A DNA stretch of 64,000 nt from Tannockella sp964372125 (GTDB taxonomy: Bacteria > Bacillota_I > Bacilli_A > Erysipelotrichales > Coprobacillaceae): assembly GCA_964372125.1 (NCBI GenBank), contig CAYJPL010000005.1:1-64000 (forward strand), in the 5' to 3' direction. Made by a program: the position numbers and the translations under genes. The stretch's first letter is position 1. Each line of letters starts with the position of its first letter. The notes under the pieces are model-generated. The model did no database searches. It was not told the DNA's origin and was given only the letters and a program-made list of their open reading frames with translations. Below, piece after piece: positions 16,793 through 24,320 of this stretch.

Positions 16793-18647
16793 AGAATATC
16801 TTATCGATAATTATTGCTAGGAAATTATTTAGAAAGTGTAGTAGAATAGCTGGATAAATACTTTTACTTTTATATGTTATATACCCAAGAGTGCCTCCTA
16901 AAAAGAAACCAGTAACTAATTGAAGGATATTCATATGGTAAATACCAAATAGGATACTTGTTACTAGGATCGCAAAGAATGGTTTTTTATCAACTTTGAA
17001 AGCTTTTAATAAGAATCCCCTAAAGAATACTTCTTCACATATTGCTGGTAAAATCGCAATACATAAAACTTGTAAAAAGAAGTTATTAAATACAATTAAA
17101 TCACTAAACTGTTCTACAAAGGTTGCAAGTGATGGTATAAGCATTAGTAATATATTTTGAATAACGATTACTAGGAAAAGTGAAATAATTACTAGTGGTA
17201 TACCAATTAATAAATATTTAAGTGAGAATTTACGTAAACTAAATGTTTCAACAATACTACTGCGAGTATATATACAGTAACTAACTGGTAATATAAATAT
17301 AATGGTTTGTATAATAAATACCGATATCACGATATTACTTGTAAATGAAGCAATGATTCCTGAGGCATAGAATAATATTACAAGTCCTACACTAAATAGT
17401 AAGATACCATCTCCACTTCCAGGTATGCCACTATAGTTTAACTTTCTTCTACCGTCAAATAATTTAATACTTTTTTGATTACTAAAGAGTATTGATTCAC
17501 TGGCATAAGATTTAGAAAGTAAAACGATTGTAATGGCACAATATAATAGATTCGATAATATAACGAGTGATATTTGAACAAGGTTGCCATCAAAAGTAAA
17601 TATTTCTTTTACAGCAAGTGAAATATTTAAAATCGGTATAAAACTGTTTGAATAAGATAAAGTAATTGATGGCATCGTTGTAAAGTATGCTGGAATCAGT
17701 ATAAGAAGCATTAATGGTGTACAATAATTTTGTGCCTCTTTAAAAGACTTCGCAATAGATACAACAATCATTGTAATGGCACTTACAAAAAATGAGAAAG
17801 AAACTAAACATATAGAAGTTACAAACAACGGAAATACTAATAAAGTATAATCAATTGATAAAGAACCACCATTTTCAATTCCAGATGTAATTGAAAATAC
17901 AATATACCAAATAGATAAACCTATTGATATTACATTCAACAAGGTTGATACAATTCCACAAAGTGAAATTGTAATAAACTTAGAGGCTACTATTTCTAAT
18001 GGTGTAATAGGTAAACTTAATAGTGTTTCCAAAGTATTACGTTCTTTTTCTCCAGTTACAATATCAATTGCAGGATAAATTACACCTAAAACAACACCAA
18101 GTAGTAAAAGCATGGGTAATAACTGCCCTAGAGCTTTTGCGATTATTTCGGTATCACTGGCTAAATCAAAAAAGTGAAGTTCTTCAAATTCAATCGCATT
18201 AATTTCTATTTCATGATCATCAATAGTTGATTCTAATAGATATACTTTATATTCATCAAATAAATTTTCAAAGTTTCCACTGGAAAAACCTTGATCTATT
18301 AAAGTAGAATTATATTCAATTACAACATTATCACTGCTATGAAAATATAAATCATAAGTACTATTTGTAGATTTATCATGTGTAATATCTAAAACACCAT
18401 CATACTCATCATCAACAAATTCTACAAAAGATTCAGGTACATCTCCTCCAATATATATGGATGTTGCAGATGCAATAGCATCTGATTGCAGTGTTTGACT
18501 AATCATTGTAAAGCCAATTAGTAATAATGGATATAATAATATAGGTATTAAAATCATTGATAAAATAGTTTTTTTATCACGAATAATATCAGTAATTTCC
18601 TTTTTTATAAGGCGGAGCAGTATATTAATTCTCATGTAAAGTACCAT
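16791..18647 (-). CDS. ABC exporter permease (NatB-like) fused to a CPBP/CAAX-type intramembrane protease
   Basis: 618 residues. The N-terminal part (about 1-395) is an ABC-2 type permease of the NatB kind. It has a first helix at about 27-47, a large extracytoplasmic loop with acidic residues (about 55-165), then helices including the TGEKERNTLETLLSLPI stretch. The C-terminal part (about 505-610) is a CPBP (Abi) domain with EE at 538-539 in CEEVFFRGF, His571 in GIYHMN and His604 in LLHFLNN, all putative metal ligands of this glutamic protease family. It overlaps the ATPase gene upstream by 23 nt. NatAB systems export Na+; the substrate here could also be a peptide or drug. Alternative start ATG at 18635. 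Confidence 0.85.
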   Translation of the reverse strand: MVLYMRINILLRLIKKEITDIIRDKKTILSMILIPILLYPLLLIGFTMISQTLQSDAIASATSIYIGGDVPESFVEFVDDEYDGVLDITHDKSTNSTYDLYFHSSDNVVIEYNSTLIDQGFSSGNFENLFDEYKVYLLESTIDDHEIEINAIEFEELHFFDLASDTEIIAKALGQLLPMLLLLGVVLGVIYPAIDIVTGEKERNTLETLLSLPITPLEIVASKFITISLCGIVSTLLNVISIGLSIWYIVFSITSGIENGGSLSIDYTLLVFPLFVTSICLVSFSFFVSAITMIVVSIAKSFKEAQNYCTPLMLLILIPAYFTTMPSITLSYSNSFIPILNISLAVKEIFTFDGNLVQISLVILSNLLYCAITIVLLSKSYASESILFSNQKSIKLFDGRRKLNYSGIPGSGDGILLFSVGLVILFYASGIIASFTSNIVISVFIIQTIIFILPVSYCIYTRSSIVETFSLRKFSLKYLLIGIPLVIISLFLVIVIQNILLMLIPSLATFVEQFSDLIVFNNFFLQVLCIAILPAICEEVFFRGFLLKAFKVDKKPFFAILVTSILFGIYHMNILQLVTGFFLGGTLGYITYKSKSIYPAILLHFLNNFLAIIIDKIF

Positions 18648-19413
18648 CCGTTCCTATTAATTTAAAAAATAATTCACGTATTGTTGATACTTTGTGCGTA
18701 GATTTTAGAGTATCTATAGCTCCTTGTTCAATAATTTTACCATTATTTATAAGAATTATTCGGTCACAAATAGCCTCTGCTTCTTCCATATAGTGGGTAG
18801 AATATACAATACTTTTACCTTTTTTCTTTTTATTTTTCATAAAATTAACAATATCTTGTGTGCTTATTACATCTAGTCCTAAGGTTGGTTCATCAAAAAT
18901 ATATAACATCGGATCATGTATTAAACATCTTGCGATATTTGTTCTTTGGTATTGTCCAGTAGAAAGTGTATCTATTTTATTATCAATAAATTCACCTAAA
19001 TTTAAGTCACTCGTAAGACCATCAATACGCTTATTTAACGTTGCTTTATCTATTTGATATAGCATACCAAAGTTAAATAATAGCTCTCTAGGGGTAAAAC
19101 GACCATATAATTTTGTATTATTTGAGACATAAGATAACTGTTTTTTTATGGCGAAATCGCTATTTTTATAACTTAAACCATTTATGTTAATTGATCCTTC
19201 ATCAGACTCCATAATACCTGCTAATATTCTAAGAAGTGTCGTCTTACCTGCACCGTTTGGTCCAAGTATTCCAACAATCTCGCCACTTTGAATATCAAAC
19301 GAAATATTTTCCAATGCAAAAAAATCCTCATTAATTCGACGTTTTTTATTATTCTTTTGTTCTACAACATGTGTAAACTTCTTTGCTACATTAAAAACTC
19401 TTACGATTTCCAT
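18625..19413 (-). CDS. ABC transporter ATP-binding protein, NatA-like
   Basis: The 262-residue ATPase of the exporter encoded immediately downstream. Walker A is GPNGAGKTT (51-59), the signature LSTGQ (150-154), and Walker B YIFDEP with the D-loop LGLD (about 171-181). A strong ribosome site (GGGAGGG) precedes the ATG. The gene pair forms a two-gene operon reading away from the pilus cluster. Similarity to NatA is by architecture and partner; substrate is unproven. Confidence 0.9.
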   Translation of the reverse strand: MEIVRVFNVAKKFTHVVEQKNNKKRRINEDFFALENISFDIQSGEIVGILGPNGAGKTTLLRILAGIMESDEGSININGLSYKNSDFAIKKQLSYVSNNTKLYGRFTPRELLFNFGMLYQIDKATLNKRIDGLTSDLNLGEFIDNKIDTLSTGQYQRTNIARCLIHDPMLYIFDEPTLGLDVISTQDIVNFMKNKKKKGKSIVYSTHYMEEAEAICDRIILINNGKIIEQGAIDTLKSTHKVSTIRELFFKLIGTDGTLHEN

Positions 19414-19539
19414 AAGTTACCCTCCCAAGTACCAATTAAATAAATAGTACAAAAAAACAAACGATTAATCAATAACTAATAAAAGCATATCGATAAATAA
19501 TGATAAATATGTTATTTTATTTTAAATAATAGAAAATAT

Positions 19540-19568
19540 TTGAATTTTCATTTTTTCTATGCTAGTAT
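19540..19568 (+). promoter_or_regulatory. Possible SigA-type promoter of a short transcript
   Basis: TTGAAT (19540-19545), 17-bp spacer, TAGTAT (19563-19568). The weak -10 lowers confidence. Confidence 0.4.
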
Positions 19569-19574
19569 TACGAA

Positions 19575-19701
19575 AGTGAGTAAGGGAGTTACTCAACAAA
19601 CTTTTAAAAATTATTAACTGGGAGAAAATTTAATATATATGTTACAACTAAGAAGGGGAGAGCTTAGATTTTAGGTTACCGTTTTTAGGACGGCTTTTTT
19701 T
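19575..19701 (+). ncRNA. Candidate small RNA or attenuator leader upstream of the promoter array
   Basis: It begins just after a plausible promoter. A hairpin TGAGTAA/TTACTCA (loop GGGAG) comes first, then CTAAG/CTTAG around a purine-rich loop, then a weak CCGT/ACGG stem followed by seven Ts near 19695-19701. No reading frame with a ribosome site was seen. Known riboswitch cores were looked for and not found. Confidence 0.35.
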
Positions 19702-19794
19702 GTGTTCAAATGACTCTAAAAGTATAAGAAACAAATCGATAAATATGTATTGATGTGATTTCTACGATAGTTAAAAATAAGTTTTAAAAAAATC

Positions 19795-19823
19795 GAACCT
19801 TTTGAAAAAACGTACCGTCTATA
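19795..19823 (+). promoter_or_regulatory. ECF sigma-type promoter, copy 1
   Basis: GAACC (19795-19799), 16-bp spacer, CGTCTATA from 19816. Resembles GAAC/CGTC promoters of ECF sigma factors. Confidence 0.65.
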
Positions 19824-19887
19824 TACTGTGCCAATTAAATTCTACTAGTTTGGTAGGAAAAAAGTTTTAAAAGTTTTGAAAAAAATC

Positions 19888-19916
19888 GAACCTTTTGAAA
19901 AAACACACCGTCTATA
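19888..19916 (+). promoter_or_regulatory. ECF sigma-type promoter, copy 2
   Basis: GAACC (19888-19892), 16-bp spacer, CGTCTATA from 19909. Confidence 0.65.
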
Positions 19917-19979
19917 TACTGTGCCAATTAAATTCTACTAGTTTGGTAGGAAAAAGTTTTAAAAGTTTTGAAAAAAATC

Positions 19980-20008
19980 GAACCTTTTAGAAAAACACAC
20001 CGTCTATA
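19980..20008 (+). promoter_or_regulatory. ECF sigma-type promoter, copy 3
   Basis: GAACC (19980-19984), 16-bp spacer, CGTCTATA from 20001. Confidence 0.65.
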
Positions 20009-20070
20009 TAGTGTGCCAATTAAATTCTATTAATTTGGTAGGAAAAAGTTTTGAAGAATTTTAAAAAAAT

Positions 20071-20099
20071 GAACTTTTACAAAATTCACATCGTCTATA
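20071..20099 (+). promoter_or_regulatory. ECF sigma-type promoter, copy 4 (nearest the pilus genes)
   Basis: GAACT (20071-20075), 16-bp spacer, CGTCTATA from 20092. The surroundings have diverged from copies 1-3, but the two promoter elements and their spacing are kept. A leader of about 165 nt would precede the first gene. Confidence 0.65.
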
Positions 20100-20267
20100 G
20101 TATCGTGACAATTACGAGCGCTTTGCTAGAAAACGAATTGTTGATCTTCTTAAAATAGAAGACCAACTAAATTTTACCTCATCATTCCTACTAATTTGCT
20201 ATATATAGTAGGTAATGGAAATGGGTATATGTGAGTAATAGTTCAAGATAGTTGGGAGGCTGAAGTA

Positions 20268-21134
20268 TTGAAAAATATACAAAAAGAAATAAATACAGAA
20301 AAAGGAAGTGTATTGTTATTTTGCATTGTGATTCTTTCAATCATGACAATTACATTTACAGTGCTCTTTGCAATGAGTAATGACAGAATGATTTCATCAA
20401 AGAAAAGTGCGGATGTTTCAGAATACCAGACAATCGTCGAGTCTTCTGCAAATGCCTATCTTGCTGAATTTGATCTAACAATACAAATCGCAAAAGAAGC
20501 AACCAACTATTATATCAATGCAGGGTATTATACAAAAAACAGCCCAATTGAATTTACAACAGAACTTTATGCAGAGCCAAATAACTACAATGCAATACTA
20601 CAAAATGCAGTAACCAGTGATTTACAAGCAACAATGAGGGATGAGTATTTACTACTACCAAACCATGATGAAGATACAGTACTAATATATCTAAACAACA
20701 TGTCAGGGAGTATATATACAGAAGTATTATCCAACTTGTTAAAAAATAGTGTGGCAGATGGCAATCCAGAAGGTTATAACAAATCTTTATTAGAATATAG
20801 AATCGAAGATATTCGTAAAATAAATAATCAAGATATGATAACAAAGTATGGATTACCTGATGATTATAGTATGTTTACAACAAGCGCAAGCTTTGTCGTT
20901 AACAATACATATCACTTTGGTGTAGGTATTAGTAACAAAGTAGATGCAAGCGGAATTGACACATCTTATAGTGGGGTTTCAATGTTTGACCACTATATTG
21001 AATTACAGGTAGCTTCAACGCCTGGAACTACAGTAACCAAAGCAGAAGATGGTTCAGGAGAATTCGTCTTTGAAATAACGGGTACTGGAGAAGACATTAT
21101 CGTAATTGGTTGGAAAATTAATCCAACAAAGTAG
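20268..21134 (+). CDS. PilX-like minor pilus protein, first gene of the type IV pilus operon
   Basis: 288 residues with a short charged leader, then EKGSVLLFCIVILSIMTI, a hydrophobic helix after a glycine. This is the PilX pattern rather than a classical GFTLIE pilin: the usual Glu at position +5 is absent. The remainder (about 40-288) is a soluble region exposed outside the membrane. Translation starts at TTG 20268, with GGGAGG (20254-20259) 8 nt upstream. In other systems PilX-class proteins help start pilus assembly together with minor pilins. The order relative to the major pilin and the operon position support this role. Exact function is inferred. Confidence 0.65.
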   Translation: MKNIQKEINTEKGSVLLFCIVILSIMTITFTVLFAMSNDRMISSKKSADVSEYQTIVESSANAYLAEFDLTIQIAKEATNYYINAGYYTKNSPIEFTTELYAEPNNYNAILQNAVTSDLQATMRDEYLLLPNHDEDTVLIYLNNMSGSIYTEVLSNLLKNSVADGNPEGYNKSLLEYRIEDIRKINNQDMITKYGLPDDYSMFTTSASFVVNNTYHFGVGISNKVDASGIDTSYSGVSMFDHYIELQVASTPGTTVTKAEDGSGEFVFEITGTGEDIIVIGWKINPTK

Positions 21135-21201
21135 TATGATTTATTCAGTCAAGGACTGTGTAAATATAAAAATCATTATAAAAATAGAGGAGAGAAGAAA
21201 A

Positions 21202-21657
21202 ATGATTAAAAAATTACAAGCAAAAAAAGCAGAATTAGAATTAAGAGGAGAGCAAGGTTTTACATTAATGGAGTTAATCATTGTTGTAGCAATCATTGGT
21301 ATCTTAGTAGCAATGTTATTACCACAATTCACTAACTACACAGACAAAGCAGCAGGAACTTCATTTGAAGCAGATGCAAAAAATATTTTAGCAGTAGGTA
21401 CAGCACACATGTTAGATACAGACAATTTCATTGAAGCAGATGAATTAGAAGAACAAACTGATAAACCAGAATCTATGTTTGGAGTTTCTGGTGGAGTAAT
21501 CACTTATACTGATACACATTCAGGTGTTACTATGGTTGCAACAGTTGATGTTAACACTGGAGACATTACTTATGCACTTAGTGGTGGATCAGCTGATAAA
21601 TTAGATGCAATTGATAACGGAATTAGTGACCCAGATGTTACTAAAACAGCTAGCTAA
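21202..21657 (+). CDS. pilA: Major type IV pilin
   Basis: A 151-residue prepilin. It has a 19-residue leader ending RGEQG, a peptidase cleavage point before Phe20, then FTLMELIIVVAIIGILVAML, the N-terminal assembly helix with the essential Glu at +5. The globular domain is short and acidic. ATG at 21202 is used, with GAGGAGA (21187-21193). Longer in-frame starts add unlikely residues. An intercistronic hairpin just downstream would favour high pilin production compared with later genes, as expected for the main subunit. The long leader is unlike the 6-8-residue leaders of classical T4a pilins but not unusual in Firmicutes. Confidence 0.88.
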   Translation: MIKKLQAKKAELELRGEQGFTLMELIIVVAIIGILVAMLLPQFTNYTDKAAGTSFEADAKNILAVGTAHMLDTDNFIEADELEEQTDKPESMFGVSGGVITYTDTHSGVTMVATVDVNTGDITYALSGGSADKLDAIDNGISDPDVTKTAS

Positions 21658-21681
21658 TAAATAATTAACTTAATAGAATAT

Positions 21682-21705
21682 AACACCCAATGAAAATTGG
21701 GTGTT
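21682..21705 (+). terminator. Intercistronic hairpin after the major pilin gene (attenuator or RNA stabiliser)
   Basis: AACACCCAAT and ATTGGGTGTT form a perfect 10-bp stem with a GAAA tetraloop, followed by a short, broken T tract. This suggests partial termination or 3'-end protection rather than a full stop. Confidence 0.65.
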
Positions 21706-21734
21706 TATCTTAGATAAAGAGTATGGAGGAAAAG

Positions 21735-22157
21735 ATGAAAAACAATCAAAAAGGTTATACAGTGATAGAGGCAATTATCGTACTTGCATTAATTACATCA
21801 TTACTATGGGTTGTGTTTTCAACCTCATTCTTTCAACAGGATTTCAATGAAGAGGAGAGAGAAACTGTTGAAACTCAGTTTAATTATGCGTTAATTGAAT
21901 ATTATGGGTTGTTTGAATATTATCCATTTGCACAGTCTTTAAAAGTGGGAGAAACTGACGCAATGTATGTACCAGATGCTTCACAAATAGTAATTGCTGA
22001 AGATGATTTGGAACTTATATGCGATGAGTTAAAGCTGTATACAGGGTATGATATTGAATCAATTGCAGATGCAAATACATTATTAAATAAATATGATATA
22101 AAACTTACGTATAAGAATAAACATATTGCAGAAGTTGAAGTTTTAAGAAAACCTTAA
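21735..22157 (+). CDS. Type IV pseudopilin (minor pilin)
   Basis: 140 residues. A short leader MKNNQKG precedes YTVIEAIIVLALITSLLW, a type III signal with Glu at +5. The rest is a small acidic domain. ATG 21735 is chosen with GGAGG (21725-21729) 5 nt upstream; an in-frame ATG at 21723 overlaps that site. It sits between the major pilin and a second pseudopilin, consistent with a minor pilin priming complex. Confidence 0.75.
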   Translation: MKNNQKGYTVIEAIIVLALITSLLWVVFSTSFFQQDFNEEERETVETQFNYALIEYYGLFEYYPFAQSLKVGETDAMYVPDASQIVIAEDDLELICDELKLYTGYDIESIADANTLLNKYDIKLTYKNKHIAEVEVLRKP

Positions 22158-22172
22158 TAAGGAGATAAATCT

Positions 22173-22769
22173 ATGATGAAAATAAAAAACAAAAAAAGAA
22201 AAGATAGTGGATTTACACTTGTTGAGGTACTAGTAACTGTATTTATATTTTCAGTAATTGTTATTGGATTACAATATACAGTACTTATTAATTATAAAAA
22301 TGTCGATATGATAAAGAATGAAGTATATTTTGGGGATGCTCCTGAAAGAAACTACAATTTTATTAGAAATATAATTGTACAAAACCAGGAGGCGGAGAGT
22401 ACATATTCACCACAATTTGTAAAAATAATAGATAGTGGAGAGGGAATTCAAATTAATTTGGGTAAAGAAGATGGTGTAACATATTATGGATACATCATGC
22501 TAGCAGGTGAAGGCGCTGATGAAAATGAATTATATTATCATGTTTCTACCTTAAGCACAAAAACTCAATTAAGCGATTTAGATATAGAGAAGGGCAATTC
22601 GTTGTTACTTTGTAAGGATATGGATGAAATACAATTTTCATTATCAGCAGATGGATTGTTAACAATTGAACAAAGATTCATCAAAGAAGCATCAGGACAC
22701 CAAGATTATAGTGATCCAGATCAAATACTTGAAAGTACAAAAGTACTAAAGTTATACGTATATAATTAA
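22173..22769 (+). CDS. Type IV pseudopilin (minor pilin)
   Basis: 198 residues. The leader ends KKRKDSG, and the mature start is FTLVEVLVTVFIFSVIVIG, with Glu at +5. The soluble part contains mixed beta strands with no recognised domain. It has the usual AAGGAG ribosome site and is the third of four pilin-like products in the operon. Confidence 0.8.
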   Translation: MMKIKNKKRKDSGFTLVEVLVTVFIFSVIVIGLQYTVLINYKNVDMIKNEVYFGDAPERNYNFIRNIIVQNQEAESTYSPQFVKIIDSGEGIQINLGKEDGVTYYGYIMLAGEGADENELYYHVSTLSTKTQLSDLDIEKGNSLLLCKDMDEIQFSLSADGLLTIEQRFIKEASGHQDYSDPDQILESTKVLKLYVYN

Positions 22770-22788
22770 TTTATGATAGGAGAGTAGT

Positions 22789-24315
22789 ATGAAAGTTAAT
22801 TTATTATTTAGTAAAAAAGATCAAATTATTGTGATCACATCTAAATCAAAAAATAAAGTGTCTGGTAGCTATATATTAGAAAATAAGGATACCATTGATG
22901 AAACAGGACTTATGACAAGTCCAGAAGAAACTGCTGATTTTTTGTTAAGAGAGTTCCAAAAGAAAAAGATCAAACCAAAAACAATAGGAATTACTCTTGA
23001 TAGAAAAGCAGTAATTTCTTTCCAATTGACTGTTGAGTCAACATCAAAGAAATTATTGGAACAAATGGTAAAACTAGCAGTTGAAGAGAAATATCCAGGT
23101 ACATTATCAACAAATGTACTATCATTTAAAATATATTCAAACCAAAAAAACACATATAATGTTGGAGTAATGCTTACTTCAAAAGTAATCATTGATAGTT
23201 ACTTACGTTTTACAAAAAGACTTAGAATCAAATTAGATTACATTGAAGCATTACCAAATGTATTAGCACAAACATTTAGAAATTATAACCATGCAAGTGA
23301 TAAAGCAATAAAAGATATGAATATTCAAACACTTGCGGTTGGTATTTCAAAAAACAATATGCATGTTTTATCACTAAGTAACTATGAAGTTACAATGTCT
23401 AATACAATATCATTACCTGCATATATATCGGCAGATGGTGATGTTGAGGCAAAAAACAGTAGAATAGTAACAGGATTAAATCAAGTAATAGCAACAATTG
23501 ATAATGATGCAAAACTAGAAGTGTATGTTGAGTATGAAGATGATGATTCATTAAATGGAGTAGATGATCTTAAAGAAAAACTAGGAGCACTAGTTAATGC
23601 AAAAATTCATATTGTAAATGAAACATATGATGAGCTTTTAAGTAAATGTTATGAAGTATTAGTAACTAGAAAAGCTGAACAATTTCAAAACATTGATTTT
23701 AAAACAAGTTTAGAAATTGATAACTTCAACAGTCATGTTGGGGTTAATAAGATTGTATATTATGGATGTATATTATTTGCAGTCGTAGGTATCGCAATTG
23801 GTGGAACATCAGGTTATTTTGTAGTAAATAACTACATATTAGATGATAAAATTGATAAAAAAAATGAGTATATTAGCACTCATAGCTATATTGATGACTT
23901 GATTGAACGATATGATACAGCATCTGATAAATATGATAGAGTAGAAATCATTGATCAATTCTTAACTTATGCAAAACCTGATTTTATTGCAGTAGAAAGT
24001 GAATTAAACAGTATTGTTGCAACAAAAAACGAAAGTACAGTATTTAATGTATCAGTATCACCATCATTAGAAGTTCAATTAGATGGACAAGCACCAGCTT
24101 ATGAAAATGTAGCTGCAATCATGGATGATATTACAGAAAAAGATGAATATAACAACGTATTCCTTGCAAATATTTCTGAAGCAGACGGGATTCATGGGGA
24201 TGATACTGTATATTTCACACTAACATTTAACTATGATTTAAGTAAAACATTTAATGTTGAAACAGAAGAAACAACAGAAGAAACAAACACAGAATCACCA
24301 GCAGGAGAGGAGTAG
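22789..24315 (+). CDS. pilM: PilM-PilN fusion: actin-like ATPase domain joined to pilus alignment protein
   Basis: 508 residues. The first part (about 1-300) has the fold pattern of PilM, a cytoplasmic actin-like protein: alternating strands with a KPKTIGITLDRKAVISF segment and TLAVGISKNNMHVL. A single membrane helix follows (about 320-345, VYYGCILFAVVGIAIGG region), then a PilN-like extracytoplasmic coiled coil and small beta domain (about 346-490). An acidic Thr/Glu tail closes it. In Gram-negative pili PilM binds the cytoplasmic N-terminal tail of PilN; a covalent fusion here fits that contact. The separate PilO-like gene follows at once. Confidence 0.72.
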   Translation: MKVNLLFSKKDQIIVITSKSKNKVSGSYILENKDTIDETGLMTSPEETADFLLREFQKKKIKPKTIGITLDRKAVISFQLTVESTSKKLLEQMVKLAVEEKYPGTLSTNVLSFKIYSNQKNTYNVGVMLTSKVIIDSYLRFTKRLRIKLDYIEALPNVLAQTFRNYNHASDKAIKDMNIQTLAVGISKNNMHVLSLSNYEVTMSNTISLPAYISADGDVEAKNSRIVTGLNQVIATIDNDAKLEVYVEYEDDDSLNGVDDLKEKLGALVNAKIHIVNETYDELLSKCYEVLVTRKAEQFQNIDFKTSLEIDNFNSHVGVNKIVYYGCILFAVVGIAIGGTSGYFVVNNYILDDKIDKKNEYISTHSYIDDLIERYDTASDKYDRVEIIDQFLTYAKPDFIAVESELNSIVATKNESTVFNVSVSPSLEVQLDGQAPAYENVAAIMDDITEKDEYNNVFLANISEADGIHGDDTVYFTLTFNYDLSKTFNVETEETTEETNTESPAGEE

Positions 24316-24320
24316 AGAAT

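Larger units (their letters stand above)
19788..20115 (+). repeat. Four tandem direct repeats of about 92 bp, each with an ECF-type promoter
   Basis: Corresponding points recur at 19795, 19888, 19980 and 20071, giving periods of 93, 92 and 91 bp. Copies 1-3 are nearly identical and copy 4 is diverged. Each unit contains GAAC(C/T), a 16-bp spacer, CGTCTATA, then GTGNCAATT. Copies 1-3 also share an AAATTCTA...TTGGTAGGAAAAA segment. No unique spacers or Cas genes are present, so it is not a CRISPR array. Confidence 0.93.
19414..20267. other. Gene-free regulatory region before the pilus operon
   Basis: About 850 bp without a convincing reading frame. It holds the exporter promoter region on the left, a possible small RNA or leader (about 19540-19701), four tandem repeats with ECF-type promoters (19788-20115) and a hairpin-bearing leader before the first pilus gene. 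Leader hairpins are TCTTCT/AGAAGA near 20145-20162 and CCTACTA/TAGTAGG near 20187-20212. No conserved core of a known riboswitch was recognised. Confidence 0.75.

Noticed and set aside
19575..19701. Possible c-di-GMP or other known riboswitch before the pilus operon
   Set aside because: The conserved cores (such as the GEMM GCAAA/ACGCAAAGC parts) are absent; only generic hairpins are visible.
19788..20115. Tandem repeats considered as a CRISPR array
   Set aside because: Units are about 92 bp and directly adjoining, with no unique spacers. No cas genes are near, and the conserved content is promoter-like.
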